Assembly: GCA_023014485.1 (NCBI GenBank)
Contig: JAJOZX010000194.1
Location: 388,501-452,500, forward strand
Source of the DNA: Bathynomus jamesi
Lineage: Eukaryota > Arthropoda > Malacostraca > Isopoda > Cirolanidae
Direction of reading: 5' to 3'
DNA: 64,000 nt
In this document: one piece after another, positions 45,327 to 56,067 of the stretch
Layout: the number at the start of each line of letters is the position of its first letter
Position numbering within the stretch: the first letter of the stretch is position 1
Notes under the pieces: generated by a model
The model's input: only the letters and a program-made list of their open reading frames with translations
What the model was told of the DNA's origin: nothing
The model's database searches: none
Made by a program: the position numbers and the translations under genes

Positions 45327-45382
45327 TATATATATATATATATATTTTTTTTTTGTATTGGGGCGTTTACCGCCACTTCCTG

Positions 45383-45384
<2 letters not shown>

Positions 45385-45440
<56 letters not shown>
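45385..45440. repeat. (TA)n microsatellite
   Basis: About 56 bp of TA; a shorter run lies at 45326-45344. IYIYIY open frames across these arrays are artefacts. Confidence 0.95.
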
Positions 45441-45443
<3 letters not shown>

Positions 45444-45449
45444 GGGTTC

Positions 45450-45850
45450 ACAAACCTCTTCTCTACACCATTACCAGTTCCAGCAAAACATCATTACCAA
45501 ATACCTCTTTCAGTCATTAATTTATCTAGTTCATTCTTAAAAGTCTCCAAAGTATGACTTCTTCATCTAAGCTATTCCAGAATTTTACTATTCTATTTCA
45601 AATACTATGTTGTATTAACTATGATTTACATCTTTGCTAAAAAAGCTTAAAGGCTATGGCCTCTTGTCCTATCATTATGATCCTTTGTAAAAAGAGAGTG
45701 GAAGTCTATATTATCTAACTCATTTATTATTTCATATACTTCTATCATATCACCTTGTAACCTTCTTCACTTTAGGGAAAACATGTTTAGGTGCTGCAAT
45801 CTCTCTTTGTAACTAAGGTCATTTGCAACATAATTACCCTCCATTAAATC
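45450..45850 (-). pseudogene. LINE C-terminal domain fragment (CR1-group-like)
   Basis: On the minus strand, from about 45830: YKERLQHLNMFSLK, stop, RRLQGDMIEVYEIINELDNI, then LFTKDHNDRTRGHSL, and in another frame ETFKNELDKLM. This is the thumb/C-terminal region that follows the reverse transcriptase in CR1-type LINEs (compare YNRWLRTLNLFSLETRRLRG in the copy at 33172-35875). A different family from both other CR1-like copies here. Inactive. Confidence 0.72.
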
Positions 45851-47610
45851 TCTAATTTTCAACAAAATTGGAAACAGTATATGAAACAAAAAAGATCCAA
45901 ATTGAATGAGCTATGATAGGCCTAGTAACATCTTCATAGTGTCATAACTTTATTTCCTAATGCTTGCACCATTTTTTCTGCTCTATCAATTGATATACGT
46001 TTCATTACTGTAGCATGTTTCATGGGAAGGCGGGTATCTTGTAAAGTTTTACCAAAATTAATCGAAACCTACGTGAAAATTATTGACTACTCAATTAGGT
46101 TAGTTTATTTCATATATATTATGTGCATTTAGGTGATAAATCCCACAGCTCAACACAAGTGTTGTGGGATATAGGGAGGCAGCATCTTGGGTTAGGGGAT
46201 ACACTCTGTCCTTACACACCCCATTTAAAGAGATTCCTCTGCTGAGCAGTGCCCCCCATAGTACTGCGAGGTATTGAAAAACTCATCATCTTCACTTGCC
46301 CCACAAACACCTTTAAATGGGAGCACACACATTTCTACATTACCGTACAGTCTTTACAGCCACACCTACACTTTTCTTCCTAAGTATATATATATTGTAA
46401 TGTATATGGTTGTAAATTGTGACTTGGTCCGCAATTGATATGGACTGTGACTTATTTTTGGTTGGCAAAGTAATGGTATTGATGGGTACCATAATGAAAT
46501 TGACTGGATTCTTTAGATCTGATATATTTGCATGTTGGTTATAAATAGATATACAGTGTAACATATTTGTGGATAGTAGCCTATTATGACTTTGATCCTC
46601 TGGATCCAGAGATTCTATCTCTAATTTTAAATTGATAATTAGTTTTAAATTGATAATTAATTAGTTTTGTAAAAATTAGGGTAATTATTCGTTTTAGTAC
46701 TCCCTCTCCTTTCTGGACCAAAATATTTTTCTGGTGTTTTTTGTTATGATTTGTTGTGATTTGTTCAAATCTAAAGTTTGTTTCTTTGGGAAATAAGCCA
46801 TTTTTCAGAAATTTTCAATTTTAAAATTTCTCAAAAACACTCGTATTCAAAAGAAATGAAGGCTAAATTTAAACAAAAAATATCAGAAAAATATGTTTTA
46901 CCTAACCTAAGCTTGTATTAATTGATAGTAATCCAACTCTCAACCTTCACAAGCCATAGCAAAAAATGAACTGAAGCAGCATTTTAAAATGAGTATGCAT
47001 TATGAGAGATTCAAAATGCATCTCTGATTGGTCAGATAAGGTCACATGAAACAAAGACCAGATTTAATTGGCTGATTTGACCCGTTTCCAAATGTCGCTG
47101 AGAGATCTCCCCCCCATAAAACCTGGAGGAGGACAGAGAGCGGCAAAATTTTAACCGAAGAAAGAGACAAATACTGGGTCAATGGCCTGTAATGGCTGGT
47201 TATCTAAGTCTTTTTTTTTTTTTTTTTTTTAATAATTATTATATTTCCTTGATTTTTATCAGTTTCCCTGAGGTTTCAAGGTGTCCTGAATACGAATTTA
47301 TATGTTAAATTGTCATAGAATCTCTCCTTCTATCGAAAACGAAGGGAGCATTAAAACGAATATTAACCAAAATTGGTTGTTGCCAATGTACAGGCAGTTT
47401 TTACATAGTAGAGCCACCTCGATGGGCCAAAGTGGCCCCTAGTGTGCCCACTATAAAAAATTTGTATGTTCTTCTAGGTCAACTGTACGCCCTTGACGAT
47501 TGGTTATGTTAAGTAGTGATATTTTCGTTCCTTCAAACGAAAATATCACGACTTAACCTAATCAATCGTCAAGGGCGTACCTACAGTTGACCTAGCCGGG
47601 CATTCCAGCC
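45851..47610. repeat. Right arm of the inverted repeat mosaic
   Basis: 45900-46030 is inverted relative to 41873-41985 and 42270-42460. 46140-46380 is inverted to 43440-43650. 47400-47480 is inverted to 43000-43200. The stretch 46400-47390, including a T run at 47210-47230, has no counterpart on the left and may be inserted sequence. Confidence 0.65.
47470..47610. repeat. Hairpin repeat, TTAGGTCAACTG family, copy 2
   Basis: GGTCAACTGTACGCCCTTGA at 47478 is mirrored by TCAAGGGCGTACCTACAGTT at 47570, with ATATTTTCGTT/AACGAAAATAT arms at the tip. It ends in CCGGGCATTC, the unit word of the 21-bp tandem array at 41359. Confidence 0.85.
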
Positions 47611-48812
47611 ATGTTTTCTCATAAGAAATCAACCAAAATGATTCATCAAAACAAAGCTAATGCTGTTAAATAATTTGGGGCGCTATTTGTTTATTTTTGG
47701 TTGGTTGAATAATTTGGGACGCCAAAATAGGATATTGCCAACCTAACTTAGGCTTTATCTCTGGTAAAGTTGGGTTGACTTGAAAAGTATTAAAATATTT
47801 TAATACTAGATAAACTCATCTCAACATAAAACAGGTTTAATAATTTATTTTAATAGTAATTCGTGATAACTTACATAATAAATAACTAAAATTAGTGGAC
47901 TCAGGTCAGTCTAATTTCCGGTAGCTTAGTCAAGTATCAGACCTGCTGAACTGATAACAAACAGTCAAGAGTCAACTTTTGAAGTTGTGTTCGGCAAACG
48001 GAGTGATGGAGATCCATCCATATTAAACTAGCTAAAACCCATTTGCTCCGCCACACCAATGTACAGCGTCCAAACTGGCCAGGGTCTAAATTTTTTTATA
48101 TCCTCCCCAAATTAATGAAAATTTTTACATTCTAATTTAGTAAAGACCACGCTTTGCCTAAATGGTAAGAAAACATTAAATAGTCAATTCGGTGATCGTG
48201 TTAACTCGTTAATAATGAAACTGTAAAGCGTGAGTATGTTTAAATTTTAAAAATAACTTGTTACTTTTTAGCTACTAAAATAATTTAATGTAAAATTTTA
48301 TAAGGGCTTTTGCACAGTAATGTATTCTCCATGAATGCAAAACTTTTTATAAATATTTTACAGACGCGTACCAACATAAATATTACAAATATTATCATTA
48401 TATTTTTCAAACTTTTAATTTTCTTTAATTTATAATTAATTGTCCCAATAATAATAATAAATTTTCATTGTGTTCACTAATATTACCCTGCGTCTTATTC
48501 ATAACATTGCTAACCACAAAATATACTTGTGTGCATCTCTAATACGGGTGAAAATTGCTAAAAATCTTGCTCTATGAGCTCGAACGGATGCGGATTTCTG
48601 GCTGCATACAGAAGGTTACAGAAAGGTGTACATACATTGACATAAGTGCTTCAAAATGAGTCTTATTTGTGGTCTTAAGGCAGCACAAGGAATGTTTCCC
48701 TGTGTTCTTTTCAACTACCAGTCGCCAGATGTCACTTTTCGCCAGGCTCATCCATCTGTAAATAAATAAATACGAAATACATATTTATTATTTATTTTAT
48801 AGTTACGATGTA
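47611..48812. other. AT-rich spacer without recognisable genes
   Basis: No coding homology, RNA gene or clear repeat was identified. Confidence 0.4.
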
Positions 48813-49995
48813 CAGTTGTCCGCATATGTCATGTTCGTCGCCTCACAGGCGATTCTGTACATGTGGCAACGCTACAGTGATAGTCAATGTACCCCAACTG
48901 GAGGAACGTGGGGTGGAGGGGGACAACCGAGTCCAACAACATATAACACAAACATATACATCTAAAGGACAATTGAATGTGCAGTCATTGACATACAGAT
49001 AATTATAATCTAATATCTGTGTTCATAAAGATAAACAATTAATATGATCGTGAAGAGCGTTGAACTCCATGTAGTTTACTAGTCTTATACAGTAATAAGG
49101 TTCCATTATGATTACTCTAAGTCTATATGAACAGCTACCACAATACAACTTTTTACATGAGAGTGAATTTGAACCAAAAATAGACATTACACAACCAACC
49201 TCCACACTCCCTCATTTCCCTTTATTAGTATTGTTCAAAGCTGGGCACAATCCGTTAATCGTTAATTAACGAAGTTAACTTTTTCGTTAACGATTTAACT
49301 TTTAAGTTAACTTTGAAAATCATTATCGGACTAATTAACTTCCGTTAACTCAAGTCCGTTAACCCAAAAAATTCATAAATAAACGTTTAAAAGTTTCTAT
49401 TATTTTCAGTGCTGAGCAGGTGCGCAATTAATCCGCCACTGTTAATAGTGATGAACGAATTTCCATTTCCGCAGTGCAAAATCAGGCGATATATTTGTTT
49501 CCGTCGCCACAATTTGTGTCTTACCAAATATGGTAGTTATTTATGGCATTGGTTTGAGCAAAACATGGTCGACTGTAAAATCAGGCGGAAGATTTGCCAT
49601 TTGAGTTGAATGTTTCAACTTCTTTCAAGAAATATCACGAGCATTTTAAGGCACTTTCAATAATATATATGTAACAATTACAACAAATAACTACATTCGT
49701 TTCATTTGCAGTCTGTCTCTTGCGCAACATGTTTGTGCTAGTGAATATTTAAAAATAATCGTTGTCAAGTAAGGCATGTATATTTATAATATGTCTGTGA
49801 GTACCTTATTAGTAGTCTCCTTGATACATTTCAAGAACCATAAAACTGATCAGGTAAGATTTCAATTCTCATGTCACTTTGATGACATAAATTAAGTCAA
49901 TTGATGTCTTACAATGGGAGCGTTTTCACCTTAACCCTTTATGTCCTGGCTGTACTTCTAGGTACCACATCTTTAAAATCTCCATAATTATTTTT

Positions 49996-50018
49996 CTACC
50001 CGGTTGATCCTGCCGGTA
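49996..50018 (+). other. Short match to the 5' end of 18S rRNA
   Basis: CTACCCGGTTGATCCTGCCG, and the following GTA, differ by two or three bases from the conserved first bases of eukaryotic 18S rRNA (from memory, CTACCTGGTTGATCCTGCCAGTA). Similarity stops after about 23 bases. It lies inside the hAT at 49236-51331. Confidence 0.55.
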
Positions 50019-50591
50019 CTTTCAAGTCCCAATGTGAATTAGTTTCTTTATGAGATAATAGATGGCGTTGAGAAGTAAATGTGAGCGTGTGGCGCCAGAG
50101 GCTGTTTACTCTTTAGTATCTCTGCTGTGAAGACCGAAGAAATTTCAGTGCAATTACTTCCCGAATATTCTGTGCCATATCTGTTCCAAATAACAAAGGT
50201 AAGGGTTATTTTATTTTTTATCTTGTTCTTGAAATGTTCAAGAATGCTTCAAACAATTGTTGTTCTTGTTTATTATTTTTAAGTGTGAAATAATAAAGGA
50301 TTTATTGAGTCAACTTCTAAGTACCAACAGGACAAAAGGGGCATAAGTCTACATCGTTTTCTTTTGGTTCTCTTTCAATTTTATGGATGACTATTTTAAT
50401 TTATGTGGAAATATTTGAACTTGAACTCATGTGTTTACACAAGATTGCGCAAGCTAAATAGTCAGATTGCGCATGATAGTGAACAGTGGATTGCGCTTGC
50501 GCAACTTAATTTTTGATTGCGCTGTCCAGCTCTGATTATTTTCTGATTTTCAATACAGACACTTGTGTGATTTTGAATTTTATAAATCGTG

Positions 50592-51071
50592 ATGGCATCT
50601 CAACAAGAACAAGCTCAGAACCCCTGGCCCCACCTGGACGACTACTTCTTGTTCAAGTCAAGGGAAGGAGACAAATTGATTTTCAACTGCAAGCTGTGCC
50701 TGCCCAAGACTGTGCCAATCAAGGGGCACCTGACAAGCCTCAACAACCTCAAGCAGCACATCAAGAGGAACCACCCAGCCAAGTTCATGCAGTTTGATGA
50801 GAAAATCAAGGCAGGTTCATCTCGTGGAAAAGCCAAGCAGAGGTTTTCCTCTGGTTCCAGCAGCGACAGCAGCACTTTGATATCGAGTCTGTTTTCACCT
50901 CCATCTGCCAAGAAAGCACGCCAGCAAACCATTGGCGAGTCCTTTTGCATTGCTGCTACTGGCAGTGGCGTACCCAAGGCTGCTGTGGATCAAAGGATTG
51001 TGGACCTGTTCGTAGCCAACATGCTGCCGCTCCACGTTGTAGAGTCTGACACATTCCATTCGAGAGACTGA
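50592..51071 (+). pseudogene. hAT transposase N-terminal BED-finger fragment
   Basis: The ATG at 50592 starts MASQQEQAQNPWPHLDDYF. A BED zinc finger follows: FNCKLCLPK (Cys pair) and LNNLKQHIKRNHPAKF (His pair), then a Ser-rich linker and QQTIGESFCIA with VDQRIVDLFVANMLPLHVVE, the usual start of the hAT core. After a frame break at about 51063 the original frame can be followed (LIKTLNPSKSSM) for another 15 residues, then the catalytic domain is missing and the right terminus begins. A non-autonomous derivative. Confidence 0.8.
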
Positions 51072-51693
51072 TCAAGACGCTGAACCCCAGCAAGAGCTCC
51101 ATGCAACATGCATCTCGTGGACAAAATGGAGAACGAGAAGAGGGAAAATTAAATTATATATATATTGTGTTTTTCATTTTTTTTATAATAAAAGTTAACG
51201 TTAATGGTTTATCGGTAACTTCCGTTACATGTTTAACGAATTAACGGATTAACGGTTAACGAAATTAACTTTTTGGTTAACGGATTAGCGGTTAACGAAG
51301 TTAACTTTTTGGTTAACGGTGCCCACCACTGGTATTGTTACATAATGATTTAATATACGCGAGACTGGTGGTGGGTGGGTGGTGTTATATGTTGTTGGAC
51401 TCGGTTGTCCCCTCTCCACCCCACCTTCTCCCACTTGGGGTACCTTCACTATCACTGCGGCGATGCCACATGTAGGGAGTCACCTGTGAGGCGAGGAACA
51501 TTACATATGCGGGCAACTGTACATAAATAAGCAAGTATGCGTTTACACAGCATATATTACTTTAGGTAAATTTACAGCATTAAAATGAAACTATAAATTA
51601 CGAGTATATTTATTTTACTTTGAAATTTTGACATGATTGTCTTAAATTTCTTAAGACAAATTCTTAAAAAATTGTAATAGTATACGCGTGCAT

Positions 51694-51770
51694 TAGGATG
51701 TGTCAATTTTAATAAAGTCAACAATTCAAAAACTACTAATGTTCAAATGATGTCATATTATCTAGCAAAC
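51694..51770. repeat. Left terminal inverted repeat of the two-gene transposon
   Basis: The first 18 bases differ from the right end by one base. The later segment ACTACTAATGTTCAAATGAT aligns with ACTACTAGTGACCAAATGAT of the right end. Confidence 0.85.
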
Positions 51771-52339
51771 TAAGAAATATCTTTATTGTTGTTTAAAAAA
51801 GCCATTTACCTACTTATATTTGACCATAAAGGTTTGAAATATAACCCAAATATGACTGTAGCATCGTATATCAATGTGCCATTGATGTGTGTAGTCAACT
51901 TTGGTTATTTTTGGTGTGCAGTATGGTTTCTAAGTTTCACATAATCACAAATGCTGGAGTTTTGATTGTGAATGCATTTGTTTTCCCTCCTTTTTGACGA
52001 TTTTGATTACTTCATAATGTAAATATTGTGTAATTCAAATTATTCGAAATGTTATGTGTGACCCAAACTTTCTGTATATTTTGATATGATAGATATATGA
52101 AATTGTCATTACTTTGAATAATTAAGTCTTGTACCTATAACAACACAACCTTTTATCTGAGTTTATATGAAGATATTAAGAATTTCAATTAACTTAATTT
52201 TATGCAATCATAACACCAGTACACATTTGAAAACTTGTCGATCGATTTTTACAAACTAGTTGGTGATTCTATATAATTTGAGTGCGCTGATCTCAAAAAT
52301 ATAGTTAGTTTTTCTCTAGCACGTATGGTTTTCTTACTA

Positions 52340-52577
52340 CAGGGTGTGTCATAAATCCCCCATTTATCCCCAAATGTGAACCATCTTATCGAGACCAACA
52401 TTGGATTGCACATGCTAAACCATAAATTGTTGTTGTTATAGACTACAGTAACGCTTACATAATAATGTAGGGTAAATATATATAACAACCAGTCCCGTTC
52501 CCAGCAAAATACTCTCTCCCCTCCCATCAATGGGTGGTTAACATTTGGGGACAGATGAGGTATTACAACACTCCTTG
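52340..52577. mobile_element. 238-bp Tc1/mariner-type MITE
   Basis: The left end CAGGGTGTGTCATAAATCCC and right end (reversed) CAAGGAGTGTTGTAATACC share the inner block TCCCCAAATGTGAACCA / TCCCCAAATGTTAACCA. TA on both sides. Confidence 0.75.
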
Positions 52578-52736
52578 TAGCACGAAATCTTTAGGTGATA
52601 GAGTAAAACCTAATTAAAGCAGAATTAAATAGCTCCTAGCTCTTGGACAAGCATATTGCTTGTTTATGAAAGAATAAAAAAATAATTGAAAGAAACAAAA
52701 TATATTTACCTTCTTTACTTGCAAACATTTCAGGAC

Positions 52737-53387
52737 TTATTCCAAAGACTTAAGACTACGAAGGTATGTGTCGGATGCCAATAAATTGTTCTCCTGCAAT
52801 CTAGACCCCAAAAGTTCTGCAGAGTCCTTAGGCAGATTCAAATCCCTGACTAAGTCATTTAGTTCGGCTTGGGTTAATGGTTTAGGAGGATCTCGGTCAG
52901 CTGTTGGCTGTTCATAATCATCATCATTGTCTGGATTTGGAGCTGAATCAGAATCTGAATTGTATTGATCCAGACTCTCGGGTGGGCAGGGAATAGGAAC
53001 TTCTGGACCATCGGGTACCGGCCTTATTGCAGATGGAAGACTTGGGTATTGAAGGCTCTCTTTATTCTTTGCATTATAACCTTTAACATTACAAGAACAG
53101 AAGTAGCAGTCGTCGGTATGGTTTCTAGGCTCGCGCCATACCATAGGGATCCCAAATGGCAAACTTTTCTTTTTACCTTTGCTCGAATTCCTTAGTGCCG
53201 CAACACACGTAAAACAAACCTTGTGTGGAGCCCAACTTTTGTCTTGATCTCCTAATTTAATTCCAAAATAAGCATGATAAGCTCTCTTAATGAAGGTCGT
53301 TACATTTGTCCTTTGTTTTACAACAACATACCGACCACAAATATAACAAAATATGTCTGGACTAAGGGTGCATCCTCTAGAAGCCAT
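52737..53387 (-). CDS. Cys-rich ZAD-like protein of the two-gene transposon
   Basis: A 216-residue uninterrupted frame, start codon at 53387-53385. Three CxxC pairs lie at residues 14-17 (CYIC), 58-61 (CFTC) and 94-97 (CYFC). The first two pairs, with the aromatic, basic stretch between them, look like a ZAD-type zinc domain (DNA-binding or dimerisation). GIPMVWREP and PSAIRPVP are further recognisable blocks, followed by an acidic, Pro-rich tail (NSDSDSAPNPDNDDDYEQP). From memory this is one of the most frequent uncharacterised multicopy proteins of arthropod genomes, and full-length relatives have a longer C-terminal part. Here the frame ends soon after LLASDTYLRSLKSLE, so it is probably truncated, or spliced onward (minus-strand AAGAAG then GTAAAT at about 52710). 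It lies divergent from the transposase-like gene. Function unknown; accessory DNA-binding factor is my inference. Confidence 0.75.
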   Translation of the reverse strand: MASRGCTLSPDIFCYICGRYVVVKQRTNVTTFIKRAYHAYFGIKLGDQDKSWAPHKVCFTCVAALRNSSKGKKKSLPFGIPMVWREPRNHTDDCYFCSCNVKGYNAKNKESLQYPSLPSAIRPVPDGPEVPIPCPPESLDQYNSDSDSAPNPDNDDDYEQPTADRDPPKPLTQAELNDLVRDLNLPKDSAELLGSRLQENNLLASDTYLRSLKSLE

Positions 53388-53677
53388 TATTAAAATTTTA
53401 AAGACGTAATGTTAGAATTATCTATCTGAAAAATATGAAAAAACGAAGTTAATTAAAGATAAAAAAGGTAAAAAATTACAAAACGCCCCAAAATTGTTTT
53501 GCTAATAACTTTAAAACTGTGGGTGATAGAAAAAACTGGTAGCATTTTTTAATTCAGCGCAGCGAACTGCTTCAGAATCACAACTCAAAATAAAGAAACC
53601 GATTTTCATGCAGACCGGTGTAATCAGTAGGCCTATCCAAATTTCAATGACATTTCTTTTGTTCACAGGTCCACAGG
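53388..53677. promoter_or_regulatory. Divergent intergenic region, probable shared promoter
   Basis: About 290 bp separate the two start codons. Just before the plus-strand ATG, TTTCTTTTGTTCACAG (ending about 53668) looks like a 3' splice site, so the transposase gene may have a non-coding first exon. No clear TATA box was assigned. Confidence 0.4.
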
Positions 53678-56032
53678 ATGAGTCAGAAAGAAATCAGAAC
53701 CCGAAGCAAATCAAGTTGTCACCTAAGTCATTTGGTGGGGACTGAGAGGGAACTTCCCCCTGCTGAGCTGCCCACAGCCAGAGATCTGCTGAGGTATGGT
53801 TTGTTGAGGAGAGAGATGAGTGAGGAAGACAGGAGGAATTACCCAGTTAATGACCTGATTAACAACGGCATTGTTCCAGGGGTACTGACTCAGTGGAGAA
53901 AGGCCAACGCTCTATTCACAGGACCTGTAATCAACACTGAGGTCAGGATCAGGGCTAAAGTGAAGGCACTGTGGGATGAGGCAGTGAAGGTGTCCATTCG
54001 CAATGTGAAGCTAGAGGTCAAAGATAGGTTCATGATGAAACAGGACAAATTGGTGGACATCCTGACCTGTCACTGTGTGATCAGGAGCTGCAGTGAGCTT
54101 GGGTGCAACCCTGTCTGCAACAGTGAGGTTCACATTGACTGCAGCTGCAGAAGCATGCAGAAGATACCAGTGCAGGAGCTTGCCTTTATTAAAGGTCGGA
54201 GAGAAAAGGTGGGCAGTGTGGGGGCACACCAGATGGGTTTAGCTGATCACCCTGAGACCAGGAGACAGGAAACAGTGCTGCAGAAAAGGAAGGCCGAGGA
54301 GAAGAGGAGGAGGAAGGCAGAGGAGTCAGCTAAGAAAGAAGAGGAGTTGAGGGAGGAGTCACTGCTGGAGATGGAGTTGGAGGAGGCAGGGAGGAGAGGA
54401 GGAGGACGAAGACTTCATACCAGAGGCTGCGACAACTTCTTCCTTGCCTGTGGCTAAGAAGAAGAAATACAACACTGAAGATATCACCAACATAGCTCTG
54501 GCTAGCTTCCGACATCACACTGGGCTGAGAGAGACTGCAGAGATTGCCACTGCTGCCTGGATTGATGCTGATCTTATCACAGAGTTTGACACAGCACTGA
54601 TGATTGACCACAACAAGGTGAGGAGGACTCAGGAGAGACTGACTAAGGAGCTGGTCAAGAAGTTTGATGAAGATGAAGAGATTAGGGAAAATGGCATCAC
54701 CTGTATCTTCTTTGATGGGAAAAGAGATGACACCAAAGTGATGATGGAAGCTGAGGGCAGTGACAGGCAGTTTCCTGGCTTCATTAAGGAAGACCACTAC
54801 ACAGTGTGCAATGAACAAGGTGGGAAATATTTGTGGTATTTTGTACCAGAGGAAGCTGCAGAGGAGAGAAGTCATGCTGAGGTCATTGCTGATCATCTGG
54901 TAAACTGGCTAAGAAGAGAGGAGCAGACCAGACCCTTTTGGCCATAGGAGGTGACAGTACTAATGTGAATACTGGCTGGGAGGGAGGAGTAATGCATTAT
55001 GTGGAGGCCAAGCTTAGCAGGAAGTTGGTGTGGATTGTCTGTGACTTGCACACTGGGGAGCTGAGTTTCAGACACCTGGTGACTGCACTGGATGGCAAGA
55101 CTGAGCAACAACAAGTGGTCTGGGCCCCTAGGGAAGATGTTAGACACTGCCACTGAGCTGGAGATCAACCCAAACTTCACGAGGATCGCTGTTGGTCCTC
55201 CTCTATCCCATCTCAGTCAGGAGGTAGTCAAGGACCTCAGCACAGATCAATCATATGGCTACAGAATCATCACTGCCAGTCTGTCACAGTAGGTGGGTCA
55301 CCACGGCTCTAAGGTTCTGCAGATTGTGGATTTCCAAACATGGGCTGAAGGGTAGGAACCTGAAGAATCTGAAGATAATTGTGGAATTCATAGTGGGAGT
55401 CTACATGCCAAACTGGTTCCACATCAAGTTAAATCACAGCTGGGTGGAGGGTCCCAGGCATTTATTGTACCAGCTGGAGCTGCTCAGAAGTCAGAAGAAG
55501 GAAGTGATAGGAATAGTGATGCCTACAGTGAAGAGATCAGCCTGGTATGCACACTCTGAGGCTGTGCTCCAGGCCATGCTGTGCAGTGAGGTGGAGGAGG
55601 ACAGGAGGGAGGGAGTGAAGAGGATACTGGAAATCAGAGGTGAAGGAGATGAGGACACACAGGTGGAGACTGCAGTGTCAGACCCAGGAAGACTCCTGAC
55701 ATCAACCCAGATGCCACCAAACTCTCGGAGCTTATTGACTGGAACTCCGGCGTGACTAAGCCTCCTCTGACCTGCTCCCTCACACTGCTGCAATCAAGGA
55801 TTTTCTGGATAGACCAATGGAAGTTCCTGCATGGCTCTCACACACACAGTCAGTAGAGAGGTGTGTAAGGATAACAACTGAAGCAGCACAACATGTTTAC
55901 TCACAAGAGAGGAGGGAGGCGTACATCAGTGGCCAGGTGGCCAGTAGGGAGCTCATGTCCAGGAACAAGAGCAAGGCAGACATGGCATCCTTGGCAAAGT
56001 TCAAGAAACCTATCTATATTTCTAAGTTTTAA
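53678..56032 (+). pseudogene. RNase H-like transposase candidate of the two-gene transposon, frameshifted
   Basis: The N-terminal part (53678-54440) has a Cys/His cluster, LTCHCVIRSC then LGCNPVC and HIDCSCR, then a highly charged linker. The core reads ITCIFFDGKRDD (Asp codon 54714), AIGGDSTNVNTGWEGG (Asp codon 54953), VWIVCDLHTGELSFRHL (CxxH, 55040-55051) and, near the end, SHTQSVERCVRI (Glu codon 55856). Beta-strand/Asp, beta-strand/Asp, CxxH and a late Glu in an S-x-E-R-like context is the layout of RNase H-fold transposases with an insertion domain, as in hAT, P and Kolobok. The middle carries WVEGPRHLLYQLELLRSQKK. Frame changes near 54410, 54940, 55120, 55270 and 55675 show the copy is dead. 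The C-terminal SKFKKPIYISKF-type tail ends at 56032. It is not Tc1/mariner or piggyBac; a hAT relative is possible, but the motif wording and 9-bp duplication differ from hAT. Confidence 0.65.
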
Positions 56033-56067
56033 TACTGAAATACAATCAAAATGTCTTTAATTGTATG
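55982..56067. repeat. 86-bp segment at the transposase 3' end, copy 1
   Basis: Matches 58298-58383 at all but two of 86 positions. Includes the last codons, the stop codon and the start of the 3' flank. Confidence 0.92.

Larger units (their letters stand above)
49236..51331 (+). mobile_element. hAT transposon, 2.1 kb, internally deleted, 8-bp duplication
   Basis: Ends CAAAGCTGGGCAC and CAGTGGTGGGCAC lie inside an exact duplication GTATTGTT (49228-49235 and 51332-51339). Both subterminal zones are packed with GTTAACG / CGTTAAC words, probable transposase binding sites. Only the N-terminal part of a transposase remains. Confidence 0.9.
48813..51519. mobile_element. Foldback element with about 145-bp arms, split by a nested hAT
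   Basis: Left arm 48813-48957 (CAGTTGTCCGCATATGT, CACAGGCGATTC, GGGGACAACCGAGTCCAACA) recurs inverted at about 51380-51519, with TA on the outside of both ends. Removing the nested hAT leaves about 600 bp. A TA duplication suggests Tc1/mariner-type mobilisation. Confidence 0.82.

Noticed and set aside
43553..45557. Open frames with IYIYIY runs
   Set aside because: Translation of TA microsatellites.
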